From: a virus
Reading direction: 5' to 3' (one strand)
DNA length: 44,781 bases
Virus record (IMG/VR): IMGVR_UViG_3300020163_000007
Coordinates: 1 to 44,781 of that record
Below the pieces are notes generated by a model. That model did not search any database. It worked only from the letters and a program-made list of their open reading frames with translations, and was not told the DNA's origin. Every line of letters begins with the position of its first letter. The stretch's first letter is position 1. Made by a program: the position numbers and the translations under genes. Shown in pieces: positions 15,705 through 25,344 of this stretch.

Positions 15705-17635
15705 TCATCGGACGGGACAAATATCGTTTTTATATCTGCACAGATGGAACAAACTTCTATCCTGTCCTGCTTGTTAAACCCGTTACAATATCTGGCGAAA
15801 AACAGGAAAAGTTAGGAGATTTCAGAAGGAAATCCTCTGAGTGGAAACTCGAGAGATTCGAAAACGTGACAGTCTACAATGCCATCATCGCAAAAATCGC
15901 CTCACCATCCACCCAGACTACAAAGATCCAGGTGAAAGTAGAACTCTGGGATAACTGGATAGATTTTACAAGTATCGAATTTGAAGGATACGTCCCGATC
16001 GGTTCCATTAAATCAAACCAGGACGAAGGAATCCTGCAATTTACTCCAGAGGATGAAAGCATCTACACATGGTGGGACGAACACAAAGAAGATAGTAAAA
16101 ACCTCATAGCAGAACCGTCAGTGATCCCAACCCCAGACAGAATCACCATCGAGGACACAAGTATTCCAACCGAATATTATCTCCCGCTTTCACTCGCGTG
16201 TGAGCATTTTAAAAACTTTTTTGTAGGGAACCATAGCGACTCAGAGGCAAATGGATTGAATATCCAACACTGGACAGATGCAAAGGGAACTTATTATTTC
16301 GCTGACGAGCTCGGGCCAATTTGGAGAAAAGAAGGATGGGTAGTCCGTGCCGACATTTGGAAATTTTACTATTGCATTCAGACTCACGTTCCAAACACAT
16401 ACCTGAATAAGCCTTTATCCGGACTGCACTGGACCGAGTACTGGACCGCATTCGATGACTATCCATACGACAATGCAGTATATCATGTGATCCAGCAAAG
16501 ATCAGAGTTCCACCTGCCAAACTTTGTACGTGGGAATGGAATCTATCAGCCAATGTTCACTAAAGAATTGGGAGATAACCTGGAGGCCACAAACTGCCCC
16601 GAGAATAAATACTGTTACGGGGGAGCCTCTGTTGTTGCGGGCCTGGCCACCATATCGGACCTTGGAAATATTCCAATCGCCAATGCTATCAATTTTTTCC
16701 TCACCGGATCAGGAATGACGTTTTACTCCGATTTTTTCTCCCTTGCAACAAATCCCGTCACCGGACTGCCCAATAAACTCACGAACCAATTCCTTTCACA
16801 TAAGGCATATTTAAAAGGAACAAATGACGAGAACACTAAGGGAGAAATAACACTGGAAGCCCTGATCAGTGCTCTCTGTGATGAATTTAATTGTCAATGG
16901 TACATTGATCCGATAAATGAAAATTTTGTCTTTGAGCATATTAAATTTTTCGAAAACGGGAAACAATATGCTGATGGCACACCCGGAATTTATACAGACC
17001 TGACTGACAAAACCAAATACCCGGCCCTTAAATATCAGACCATCGAGGACGTGGAAGGAAATCCAACAGATAATGAATTTTCCCTTGAGAAGGAGTCCCC
17101 ACAGAAGGAAACATTTAAATTATCTGATACGGTGGACCTGGTTAGCGAAATTAAGTATGATTCAGCATTTTGTAAAAAAGGAGAAACCGAGCAACACGTG
17201 GTAGGAGCCTTGACAACTGATATCGCATTTGTTATAAGTTACCCGGACAAAAGCTCTGATGACACGTACTGCCATCTCGCCTGTGATGCCAACAAAACGA
17301 TCTATCGCCGGGATTTTACCCAGGGAATGACTATCCGTGTTTTTGAAGATTATGCCAACGGAGATCTCATGTATGACAATTTGATCCGGGATTTTTGGAT
17401 TCATGACAGGCATATGATCTCCGGGAAAATCAATCTGGATGCCGCCGCCACCACATTCGAAACCCAGAAAAAAACAAAATTACAACGTGAGATCATCTTC
17501 CCAAGAGTCGAGGCCGGAAGATTTGACCCAGCAAAACTTATTACCACCAATATCGGCAATGGAGAGGTGAAATCATTCGAGATAAACACCGACACAGATC
17601 GCATCAAGGTATCACTTTTATATGAAATGGGATAA
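15701..17635 (+). CDS. Baseplate hub-like tail protein (644 aa)
   Basis: It directly follows the tape measure gene (4-base overlap), where distal tail and hub proteins lie. The N-terminal third is beta-rich (KYRFYICTDGTNFYPVLLV, VELWDNWIDFTSIEFEGYV). The middle has ITLEALISALCDEFNCQWYI, resembling hub domains that start a folded module, and the end is beta-rich again. It is acidic and aromatic with no membrane segment. In Bacteroidota siphoviruses a protein of this size and place forms the tail tip hub that carries the fibres. Assignment is by position and composition. Confidence 0.6.
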   Translation: MIIGRDKYRFYICTDGTNFYPVLLVKPVTISGEKQEKLGDFRRKSSEWKLERFENVTVYNAIIAKIASPSTQTTKIQVKVELWDNWIDFTSIEFEGYVPIGSIKSNQDEGILQFTPEDESIYTWWDEHKEDSKNLIAEPSVIPTPDRITIEDTSIPTEYYLPLSLACEHFKNFFVGNHSDSEANGLNIQHWTDAKGTYYFADELGPIWRKEGWVVRADIWKFYYCIQTHVPNTYLNKPLSGLHWTEYWTAFDDYPYDNAVYHVIQQRSEFHLPNFVRGNGIYQPMFTKELGDNLEATNCPENKYCYGGASVVAGLATISDLGNIPIANAINFFLTGSGMTFYSDFFSLATNPVTGLPNKLTNQFLSHKAYLKGTNDENTKGEITLEALISALCDEFNCQWYIDPINENFVFEHIKFFENGKQYADGTPGIYTDLTDKTKYPALKYQTIEDVEGNPTDNEFSLEKESPQKETFKLSDTVDLVSEIKYDSAFCKKGETEQHVVGALTTDIAFVISYPDKSSDDTYCHLACDANKTIYRRDFTQGMTIRVFEDYANGDLMYDNLIRDFWIHDRHMISGKINLDAAATTFETQKKTKLQREIIFPRVEAGRFDPAKLITTNIGNGEVKSFEINTDTDRIKVSLLYEMG

Positions 17636-18699
17636 TGAAAAACCTGGACACCGCCTTCCCTTTTTATGATGCCCTGCTCGAACAATATCGATATCGCAAA
17701 GGGGTATCATGTGTCCCGTTTATTCTTTGCCCGACCACCAACCTGGTGCCTTGGATTATCCGTAGACCCCATAATGCAGGGGATGGGGACGACATCACCG
17801 TATGGGTGACACCATGCAACGGGGGAACCCCTATCGAGATCCATGGCGACGATTTCGGTCTGTTAGTTACCGCCGGGACGAGTTACGATTTTATTTATTA
17901 TACCGGGACATCACTCCCCAATCCCCTGCCACACAATGCAGGGGGATACTACCTGGACGTTGAAGATCTGACATCAAATAAACATTGGTACAGCGAAACC
18001 TTCGGAGTGCGCTCATCGATGACAGATTATTTTTACCTGGAATTCAAGAACGATACTGAACGTGGGAATATTGCTGCATACTTCATCCAGGGGGTGTGGT
18101 TTGACATTGACCTGGTAGCCCCTATTTACATTCGGGAAGATACTGGAGAGAAACGTGACGGTATCCTGGTGAAAGAAAAACAGATCAAGATGAAAGCCCG
18201 GGTCATTAGACTCCAGATGGCTCCGGAATACCTAACCGATGCACTGATCAGACTGGATATGCAAGATTACGTCGCATACGCCACCGGGGGAACAACCTCT
18301 GTGGTGAAACAGGTGATCATCAAGGAACCGGAATTCACCCAGGAAAGCCTCGGCCTGTTCGCCAAAATGGAGATTCAACTGATATGGGACATCGAAATCA
18401 AAAAGTTAAATTTTAAAGAAATGGGATACAGCTATGGAAATTCAAGCAATGGAATAACGAAAACCGGGATCGGGGAAACCACGTTCCACAGTGGGGTATA
18501 CGAACTCCCGGTCGCATTTGAGGAAGTTATGCCTGATGGGAATTATGTCCCCGACGTGCCGATCTGCGTGACCGTCGCATTACCAGGAAACCCCGAGAGG
18601 CCAATCATCCCATTGGATCTTATCACAGCTAACGGATTTTTAATAAGAACAATGGTTCCATGTTATGTGAGATGGAACGCAATCTGGACACAGCCATGA
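17635..18699 (+). CDS. Tail tip / minor tail protein (354 aa)
   Basis: The gene overlaps the preceding hub stop by 1 base and the next start by 4. The N-terminus (FPFYDALLEQYRYRKGVSC) is followed by beta-rich segments (DDITVWVTPCNGGTPIEIHG, AGTSYDFIYYTGTSLPNPLP), and the end has VCVTVALPG-like and YVRWNAIWTQP stretches. I take it as a structural part of the tail tip between hub and fibres. No known motif is visible. It has no signal peptide, in contrast to the four genes that follow. Confidence 0.55.
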   Translation: MKNLDTAFPFYDALLEQYRYRKGVSCVPFILCPTTNLVPWIIRRPHNAGDGDDITVWVTPCNGGTPIEIHGDDFGLLVTAGTSYDFIYYTGTSLPNPLPHNAGGYYLDVEDLTSNKHWYSETFGVRSSMTDYFYLEFKNDTERGNIAAYFIQGVWFDIDLVAPIYIREDTGEKRDGILVKEKQIKMKARVIRLQMAPEYLTDALIRLDMQDYVAYATGGTTSVVKQVIIKEPEFTQESLGLFAKMEIQLIWDIEIKKLNFKEMGYSYGNSSNGITKTGIGETTFHSGVYELPVAFEEVMPDGNYVPDVPICVTVALPGNPERPIIPLDLITANGFLIRTMVPCYVRWNAIWTQP

Positions 18700-19538
18700 A
18701 AAAAATGAAATTGATCGGATTGTTTATGCTCCTCTCCCTGGGTCTCCAGGCACAATGGAACGATCGAGTCGATACCATGTACTTCCACCTGGGAAATGGG
18801 TTCGTGTGGGATATTATCACTTATGGAAACCCCGACAGTTTATCGATAAACGGGATTAAGTTCTATACAACCATGACCGGGACGGAAACGGACCCCATCT
18901 GGACTGCTGACCAAAACCAATACCTAACCTCGAGCGATGCTGCTGAAATTTATGAACCAATTATTGTAGCCGGAACATATCTGACTCCTGCAGGAGAAGA
19001 AAGAGTATCGGGAGCCAAAACCTTCGAAAATGCAACATTGAAAATTAGAGATGCCACGGATCGATACAACACAACAATACAGACAACCGCCACCGCAGAC
19101 CGAGCCGTTACATTTCCTGATGCAGCCGGAACCATTGCTTTAACGTCAAATATTTCAATTATGACAAGATATTCTGCCTATTCATCAGGGAACAACAATG
19201 TGGAGGTACTGGCCGATTCTGTGGGGATTACTGTAACAGTCGCTAACACCAATGAATTCACGTTTATAATCCCTGCCCATGTCAAACTGATATCGGCCAA
19301 AATCCATCTGGGAACAGGATTCTCCTCCCTGAAAGTTTTCATGGGAACCACCGATATGGGAAATACGACTGCACTCAATCGATGGATGCCGATCACACAG
19401 GGATGGAGGGAGGATAGTGGACAACAATTAACAGGGCTGACTGTGGTGATGGACAATTCAGGGACACCCAATTATCAAAAGTTTACAGTGAATGGTTTAA
19501 TTACCGGGGCAAACAATCTGATAAGGATAGAATTCTAA
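18696..19538 (+). CDS. Tail fibre-type protein with Sec signal peptide (280 aa)
   Basis: The ATG at 18696 overlaps the previous stop and gives MKKMKLIGLFMLLSLGLQAQ, a classic Bacteroidota signal peptide, so I reject the upstream frame from 18660. The middle has a fibre-like segment (YNTTIQTTATADRAVTFPDA, AGTIALTSN) common in phage tail fibres, and the C-terminal 90 residues look like a jelly-roll or Ig-like domain. It begins a run of four genes with the same signal peptide type, directly after the tail tip genes. The role is probably fibre or receptor binding. Confidence 0.75.
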   Translation: MKKMKLIGLFMLLSLGLQAQWNDRVDTMYFHLGNGFVWDIITYGNPDSLSINGIKFYTTMTGTETDPIWTADQNQYLTSSDAAEIYEPIIVAGTYLTPAGEERVSGAKTFENATLKIRDATDRYNTTIQTTATADRAVTFPDAAGTIALTSNISIMTRYSAYSSGNNNVEVLADSVGITVTVANTNEFTFIIPAHVKLISAKIHLGTGFSSLKVFMGTTDMGNTTALNRWMPITQGWREDSGQQLTGLTVVMDNSGTPNYQKFTVNGLITGANNLIRIEF

Positions 19539-19541
19539 AGC

Positions 19542-20198
19542 ATGAAAAAGTATCTGCTTTCGCTGATATTTTTTATTTCAATAATAACCCAGGCCCAAAT
19601 CCGGGCCAGGTTTGATGTTGCGGAGGTGACATTCGTGGACGATACGACATGGACTCTTTCTGGAACCATTGAGGACCCGTCAGGATCATATACGGGATTG
19701 TCGGTGCAAACAGGAGATAAGATTATCATGCGAGGATACAATACGGATGGAGTTACGGTATATGACAGATTTCGGATCATTGGGATCCCATCCGAGGGTA
19801 TCAACGCAATAACAGTGACAGTGCGAAACGATTTAACAGGAGGGGTGCAAAACAATACCGGAGGACCCCTGAGTGGATCCTTTCCTATTGGAAGTCCTGT
19901 CGCCATGACAAAACTGACATTTAAACCATCCTGGTACCAATGTAATATTGACCCCGATTATGATACCGGGATGGATAATATGAACCTCACGGAAATGGAG
20001 ATTAAAGAAAGATGGCAAATCGAAATCCGAGACGATAGTGAAAACTCATTGTCCCTGCCGTTTTATTTAAAATCAACTTCTACCATCATATATAACGGAA
20101 CCCCTCTACGGCCAAGTCAATGGTCGGGATCGGGAACCGCCACCCTTTTACTTAACGTGGATGTAAGGAAATACGACCACATAACACTAATCAATTAA
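19542..20198 (+). CDS. Secreted fibre-associated protein (218 aa)
   Basis: The start MKKYLLSLIFFISIITQAQ is a signal peptide. The body is beta-rich (DTTWTLSGTIEDPSGSYTGL, YDRFRIIGIPSEG). The last 45 residues (IIYNGTPLRPSQWSGSG, then VDVRKYDHITLIN) match in pattern the end of the next gene (VQLNGLNLKPTQW, then CYQYDQVQVSYSY). The two genes therefore share a C-terminal module, perhaps a tip or assembly domain. Function beyond this is unknown. Confidence 0.75.
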   Translation: MKKYLLSLIFFISIITQAQIRARFDVAEVTFVDDTTWTLSGTIEDPSGSYTGLSVQTGDKIIMRGYNTDGVTVYDRFRIIGIPSEGINAITVTVRNDLTGGVQNNTGGPLSGSFPIGSPVAMTKLTFKPSWYQCNIDPDYDTGMDNMNLTEMEIKERWQIEIRDDSENSLSLPFYLKSTSTIIYNGTPLRPSQWSGSGTATLLLNVDVRKYDHITLIN

Positions 20199-20208
20199 AA
20201 AAAAAATC

Positions 20209-21315
20209 ATGAAAAAGTTAGTTTTAATTTTCGCAGTCATCCTGGTCTCCTACGGAGGTATTGCCCAGGTTGCAACGCCAAGCAATCAACTCAGGATCGC
20301 TGACACCACAACTGCCACATTGGGGCAAAATATTCCGAAAGGCACAACCGTCTATGTAATCAGCATAGACAGGTATTTCGTAGCGAAGTCTGCTTGCATA
20401 TCAACAGACAAGGTTACGTATCTGAAATTTTCGAATCAGGGAAAACTTAATGTTGGGACATCGAATGGGTTGAGCATCACGAATAACGGTCAGACCGTGA
20501 ACATGGCAGCAGCTTCGACCAGCACAACAGGGGCATTGTCGAACACCGACTGGAACACTTTCAACGGTAAGGAAAATGCACTCACAAAAGGTAACCTGAC
20601 TGAGACCACGTCAGGCGTATTGACAATCACCGGAGGCACCGGGGCCGTAATCGGGTCGGGTGCATCTATCCAAGTGAAGCAGGCGAATACAAGTCAGGGA
20701 GGTTACTTATCGAATACGGACTGGAACACTTTCAACGGGAAAGAAGATAATTTGACGTTCTCCGCGCCACTGGTCAATACCGCACACACAATAACGATCA
20801 GCGCAGCAACGACCGGCACAGCCGGGTCAATGAGTGGGGCGGATAAGACGAAACTGGATGCAATTACCGGATCAAATACCGGGGATCAAACCATCACCTT
20901 AACCGGAGATGTAACCGGTTCCGGAACCGGTTCATTTGCAACTACTATCGCTAATAGTTCAGTTACGCTTGCCAAACAAGCGAATGTTGCGACCGGTACG
21001 ATCATGGGAAGAACAACAGCCGGTACGGGCGTTCAGGAAGCGTTAACAGTAGCGCAGGTCAAGACAATGCTCGGAACAGGAGGGATTGCAGCAGTATATG
21101 ATTATGAGCAACTTGTTGACAGTGTAACGCTCAACACAGGGGGAACCTACAACAGGGTAACACTTGCAAATACACCGTTGACGGGATCAATCGCAGTCCA
21201 ACTTAATGGGCTGAACTTGAAGCCAACTCAATGGGCTCTAAGGAGTTCAACGAAGATTTGCATTTTGGTGCCTTGTTATCAGTATGATCAAGTTCAGGTG
21301 TCCTATTCTTACTAA
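20209..21315 (+). CDS. Tail fibre protein with Sec signal peptide (368 aa)
   Basis: The signal peptide MKKLVLIFAVILVSYGGIAQ is followed by a Thr-rich N-domain. Then come two copies of a fibre motif (LSNTDWNTFNGKE near residues 110 and 170) and Gly/Thr-rich fibre segments (ITLTGDVTGSGTGSFATTIA). The LSNTDWNTFNGK motif is common in Bacteroidota phage fibres. The C-terminal module is shared with the preceding gene. Base use is more T-rich than in the head genes, which suggests separate acquisition of the fibre block. A perfect 20-bp palindrome at 20913-20932 falls in the Gly-Thr repeat and may be coincidental. Confidence 0.82.
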   Translation: MKKLVLIFAVILVSYGGIAQVATPSNQLRIADTTTATLGQNIPKGTTVYVISIDRYFVAKSACISTDKVTYLKFSNQGKLNVGTSNGLSITNNGQTVNMAAASTSTTGALSNTDWNTFNGKENALTKGNLTETTSGVLTITGGTGAVIGSGASIQVKQANTSQGGYLSNTDWNTFNGKEDNLTFSAPLVNTAHTITISAATTGTAGSMSGADKTKLDAITGSNTGDQTITLTGDVTGSGTGSFATTIANSSVTLAKQANVATGTIMGRTTAGTGVQEALTVAQVKTMLGTGGIAAVYDYEQLVDSVTLNTGGTYNRVTLANTPLTGSIAVQLNGLNLKPTQWALRSSTKICILVPCYQYDQVQVSYSY

Positions 21316-21318
21316 CCT

Positions 21319-24300
21319 ATGAGAAATCAGTTTATCTTTTTCCTCGTATTTCTTCCCGCCTTACTTCTGGGTCAGGTTTCTCCACGCCCGAATGTATCTG
21401 TACCAACAGCAACGACTGATTTTCTTGTCAATGTGCCAGCAGGAACTACCGTGTTCTGCAATTCGACCGGGAGGGAATATGTCACCTTGCAGACAATCAT
21501 AACAACCGATGATCTGACAAGTGCATCCGCTAAGTTCAAGGAAATCCCTACCGGAGTTGCACCGAATGATTCTGTTAAGAATCCTTGGATTTATTTGGCA
21601 GGGTACACTATTCAGAGGGGAACGGGCAACGTCGGCATCGGGACGACGAGTCCCAGTGAAAAGTTAGAGATTTCTGGTTCTGGAACACAAAGATTTCTAA
21701 TAACTGAAACTGGAACTGGGGTTCAGACATCGTTAAAATCAGCGTCGGGAGGTTATGGCATATTTGGAACAGTTTCAAATCACGCAATGAGAGTTCAAAC
21801 TAATAATTTGGACAGAATGACAATAGATAATACCGGCAACGTCGGCATCGGGACGACGGGACCAAGTAATCTGCTTGATGTTTCTAAATCAGTTTCAGGA
21901 GGAGTGGGGGCAATCGTTCAATTGACTAACCCAGCGACAACTGCCGCAAACAACGCCGTTGAATTGCGTCTTGCTCCTTCTTCCGCATATGCCAGCCGTT
22001 ATGCTGCAATTCAAGCGATTAATGACGGAAGTAATAGTATTGTTCTCTCATTTTTAACAGGTGCAGGAGCCAGTATTACTGAAAAAATGAGAATTTTAAG
22101 TGGTGGAGGAATTACTATGTATGGGGGGAATTTAACGATAGCAAGCCCTGGAATTTTGAAGGTAGATGGCACTGAAAATTCTTCATTCGCAGGCAACGTC
22201 GGCATTGGGACGACAGCGCCCGCTTCAAAACTATCAATCAATGGCGGACTTCACGTAGGTGGTGATTCAGATGCTGGAGATAATAATTTAATTGTTGACG
22301 GAACAATTAAACTGGGGACGACTTACACAAACACGCTTCAAAATGCACTAATGTCGAGCAACAAGGTTATCACACTTCCCAATGCCACGGGAACAGTTGC
22401 GCTGACATCGGACATCCCGTCAATATCCGGATCAACTAATTCCTATGCAATGTTTACAGCACCTAATGTAATTGGCGATGGGGCAATTTGGAATTACGAA
22501 GGTGTTCCACGAGCCGCAGCATTTCATCTTTTCACAGGCGAATCCGGAATCCCATTTAAAATAATAAATGATCCGGCAGGTATAACGACTATGGAGGTAG
22601 ATCAGGATAACAGCACAATAACTTTTTTTCATGATTACGTGTATGATGGAGTAAGTTTTGGTTCTATCGGGGTAGGTACAGTGCAGCCGGAGGCAAGGTT
22701 AGATATGGTGTCCAGAAAATATTCATTCGATCAGTTTAGAACTATGACTGATGCATCAAGTCCTTATGATTCCTGTTTTGTTATAACAAAAACAGGAAGT
22801 ACCGGGATCGGAACTATCACTCCTTTTGCCCCACTTACTGTATCATCAAATAGTACTCCGGAAGGAACTTTTATTTCTACCGCCTCTCTTGGAGCTAATG
22901 TGGGTGCTGGAGTTGGGTTATATGTCAACGCACTGCCAACGGCCAGCGGACAGAGGATAGGTAGTTACACTTTCGGAAGTCGGGTATCATCAACGAGTTC
23001 ACATGGAGCGGGATTAACGGCTTATTCAGAGGGGGCTTGGACGGCGGGATCATCATATCCGACATATTTAGTTTTGCAAACAACAGCATCCGGGAGTGCA
23101 GCGAGAACTGAGAGGATAAGGATTACTTCCGTTGGCAACGTAGGCATCGGAGTAACATCACCTACTTCGCTGTTACACATCAGAAAAGACAATACATCAG
23201 TAAGTGATCCGCAATTCGTTATTGATAATGTCGCTGGCGATTATAAATTAGCTATTGGTGTTAATTCGACTACTTCGCTTGCGACCATTCAGCCCTGGTC
23301 GAACCCAGGTGAAGGCTTTGCGCCATCTCACCTGGCAATTAATCCGACGGGTGGATATGTTGGGGTGGGAACATTAACCCCAACCTGCAAACTTGACGTT
23401 GTTGGACAGGCGAAGGTCTCGACACTAATGGTCAATGGATACAATGTAACGGTCAACTCAGATATTGCCCTGCCGCAATCAGGTATTTGGTCTGCAAATG
23501 AAACAAGTGCATATTATACGGCTGGAAATGTCGGTATTGGCTATAATACGCCGACGCACAAATTGGAGGTTGCGGGAACTGTAGGTTTTACGGGTGGAGC
23601 CGTAGACATCAACGCAGGTTCTAATTATGCGACAAATATCTGTACAGGCACTTCAACCGGAACCGTGACCATTGGTGGTAGTGCGGCCCAGGTGATAAAT
23701 ATTGGTGCAACCGGAACCGGAGATCATGATCTCCTTATCGGTAATCTTGTTACAGGAAGTACTACCACAATCCGTTCCGGTGACGGTGGAATGAATCTTG
23801 TGAGCGCCGGTTCAAATGTGATTGAATCAAATCCGAATAGTATATTAAGTCTCAATAGTGGAATTAATGCTCCGACTTCTATTAATGCCGGGACATCGAC
23901 AGGAACTGTCACAATCGGTGGTTCACAAGCGCAGACTATCGAAATCGCAAACAATGCATCGGGAATTAAGACGGTAACAATAGGAAATACTGTCTCAGGC
24001 TCTACAACAGATATCCGTGCATCAGTTCCGGGAATAAATGTATCGAAAATTGCGCTTGTATCCGGATCAAATGCCACGGCCACAACTTCGCTCGTGGACA
24101 TTACAGGACTGATCATTACTTCGCTGGCGGCGTATGGTTATTATGAATTTGAAGCAGTATTAATTGTCGGAACGAGCAATGATAATAATGGAAATAAATA
24201 TGCCGTCAATTTCACATCATCAGGAAGCCCATCGGTAGTGGCAATGATTGATGGCTCCTATACTTCGACAGCCAATAAAACAGAAAGAATATCAGCTCTG

Positions 24301-24477
24301 ACAACTGCATCTGGGGTTTATATGACCACAGCCTCACAGACGGGAGGAATTTTAATTAAAGGAATTTTAATTGTCGGATCGCTCCCCGGCAGCATTACCA
24401 TCCAGCACCAGCACCCGACATCAGGAACTTCCACTGTGTATGTCGGTTCATATCTAAAGGTAACAAGAATTTCATAA
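21319..24477 (+). CDS. Large tail fibre protein with GNVGIGTT repeats (1052 aa)
   Basis: After a signal peptide (MRNQFIFFLVFLPALLLGQ) and an N-domain resembling that of the previous gene (PAGTTVFCNSTGREYVTLQT), the protein repeats GNVGIGTTSPS-type motifs about every 70-300 residues. This is a widespread trimeric fibre repeat. The last third has TGTVTIGGSQAQTIEI-type repeats, and the end is a compact beta domain (ILIKGILIVGSLPGSITIQH). I see no intramolecular chaperone motif. It is probably the receptor-binding fibre. GNVGIGTT repeats are also near identical as DNA (GGCAACGTCGGCATCGGGAC at two sites). Confidence 0.88.
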   Translation: MRNQFIFFLVFLPALLLGQVSPRPNVSVPTATTDFLVNVPAGTTVFCNSTGREYVTLQTIITTDDLTSASAKFKEIPTGVAPNDSVKNPWIYLAGYTIQRGTGNVGIGTTSPSEKLEISGSGTQRFLITETGTGVQTSLKSASGGYGIFGTVSNHAMRVQTNNLDRMTIDNTGNVGIGTTGPSNLLDVSKSVSGGVGAIVQLTNPATTAANNAVELRLAPSSAYASRYAAIQAINDGSNSIVLSFLTGAGASITEKMRILSGGGITMYGGNLTIASPGILKVDGTENSSFAGNVGIGTTAPASKLSINGGLHVGGDSDAGDNNLIVDGTIKLGTTYTNTLQNALMSSNKVITLPNATGTVALTSDIPSISGSTNSYAMFTAPNVIGDGAIWNYEGVPRAAAFHLFTGESGIPFKIINDPAGITTMEVDQDNSTITFFHDYVYDGVSFGSIGVGTVQPEARLDMVSRKYSFDQFRTMTDASSPYDSCFVITKTGSTGIGTITPFAPLTVSSNSTPEGTFISTASLGANVGAGVGLYVNALPTASGQRIGSYTFGSRVSSTSSHGAGLTAYSEGAWTAGSSYPTYLVLQTTASGSAARTERIRITSVGNVGIGVTSPTSLLHIRKDNTSVSDPQFVIDNVAGDYKLAIGVNSTTSLATIQPWSNPGEGFAPSHLAINPTGGYVGVGTLTPTCKLDVVGQAKVSTLMVNGYNVTVNSDIALPQSGIWSANETSAYYTAGNVGIGYNTPTHKLEVAGTVGFTGGAVDINAGSNYATNICTGTSTGTVTIGGSAAQVINIGATGTGDHDLLIGNLVTGSTTTIRSGDGGMNLVSAGSNVIESNPNSILSLNSGINAPTSINAGTSTGTVTIGGSQAQTIEIANNASGIKTVTIGNTVSGSTTDIRASVPGINVSKIALVSGSNATATTSLVDITGLIITSLAAYGYYEFEAVLIVGTSNDNNGNKYAVNFTSSGSPSVVAMIDGSYTSTANKTERISALTTASGVYMTTASQTGGILIKGILIVGSLPGSITIQHQHPTSGTSTVYVGSYLKVTRIS

Positions 24478-24551
24478 CACGACAATCACGAAAACACACA
24501 ACATATATCCTCAAATCATCGAGGCAATTATTCACTAAATAAATAAAAATC

Positions 24552-24800
24552 ATGAAAAACTGGAAAGACACAATTTCAACAATCTGCGGACTTGTTTTCG
24601 CACTTTGTACCGCAATCGTAACCGGGGTGACTGGAGTAACATTCCCGGAATGGCTGATAACTGTAGTCGGTATTGGATTGGCCGTATCTGGAGCAATCAT
24701 AGGCATCCTTCAGGGCAAAAATCCAAATCTGACTACCAAAACGGCCCGACAGGTGGATAACCTTAATAATGAACAGGCTGCGACAAAAGGAATAAAATAA
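24552..24800 (+). CDS. Two-helix membrane protein, holin candidate (82 aa)
   Basis: Two hydrophobic segments near residues 10-29 and 33-53 (ICGLVFALCTAIVTGVTGV and LITVVGIGLAVSGAIIGI) are followed by a charged tail ending TKGIK. Size and topology match small phage holins, which form the membrane lesion that releases the endolysin. The next gene is a spanin candidate, which supports a lysis role. The 74-base gap before it contains no clear terminator or promoter. The lysozyme itself lies far upstream at 9663. Confidence 0.7.
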   Translation: MKNWKDTISTICGLVFALCTAIVTGVTGVTFPEWLITVVGIGLAVSGAIIGILQGKNPNLTTKTARQVDNLNNEQAATKGIK

Positions 24801-24807
24801 ACCTGTT

Positions 24808-25344
24808 ATGAAAAACACTCCACTGGCCATCCTGGCCGTGGTGTTATTGCTTTCATGCAACCCGCAGAGGTGGTGCGCCAAACACGCACCACCCATAACG
24901 GGAAGGGACACCACAATGATCGACACGATTATCGAAACGGTATATGATACCGGAGTAAGGGTTCGCCCGGATAGTTCGTCCATTCAGGCATTAATCGAAT
25001 GTACCGGAGAAAACATCAGGATCAAGGAAATATTAAACTCCCACCCCGGGACCAATGTACTCCCCCCACAAATAACAATCAAAGACCGGATCCTGTACGT
25101 CGACTGCAAGGTCGACTCCAACCAAATCTACATTACATTAAAAAAACGCAAAGAGATCCACCTCGAAAGAACATCCTCCGACGCAGTGAAGGTGATTAAC
25201 CAACCGACCGGCTTCCAACAATTCCGAAGCTGGGGATTTTGGATATACACCGCCATCCTGGTAATTTTCCTCGGATGGAAGTTCATCGTCGGTAAATTTG
25301 GAGGGATTGGAAGTCTCTTATCAAAACTCACCGGGAAACTTTAA
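24808..25344 (+). CDS. Unimolecular spanin candidate (178 aa lipoprotein with C-terminal anchor)
   Basis: The N-terminus MKNTPLAILAVVLLLSCNPQ has a lipobox (LLSC), so the mature protein should be lipid-modified at Cys17. The C-terminus has one membrane helix (GFWIYTAILVIFLGWKFIVG, about residues 145-164). A lipoprotein anchored in the outer membrane with a C-terminal inner membrane helix is the hallmark of u-spanins (T1 gp11 type), which fuse the two membranes in the last step of lysis. Between lie about 120 periplasmic residues. The holin candidate is next to it. The end overlaps the 3' end of the convergent integrase by 4 bases. Confidence 0.75.
   Translation: MKNTPLAILAVVLLLSCNPQRWCAKHAPPITGRDTTMIDTIIETVYDTGVRVRPDSSSIQALIECTGENIRIKEILNSHPGTNVLPPQITIKDRILYVDCKVDSNQIYITLKKRKEIHLERTSSDAVKVINQPTGFQQFRSWGFWIYTAILVIFLGWKFIVGKFGGIGSLLSKLTGKL

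Noticed and set aside
20913-20932. Perfect 20-bp palindrome in a fibre gene as an operator
   Set aside because: It falls in a Gly-Thr codon repeat of a tail fibre gene and is most simply explained by codon repetition.
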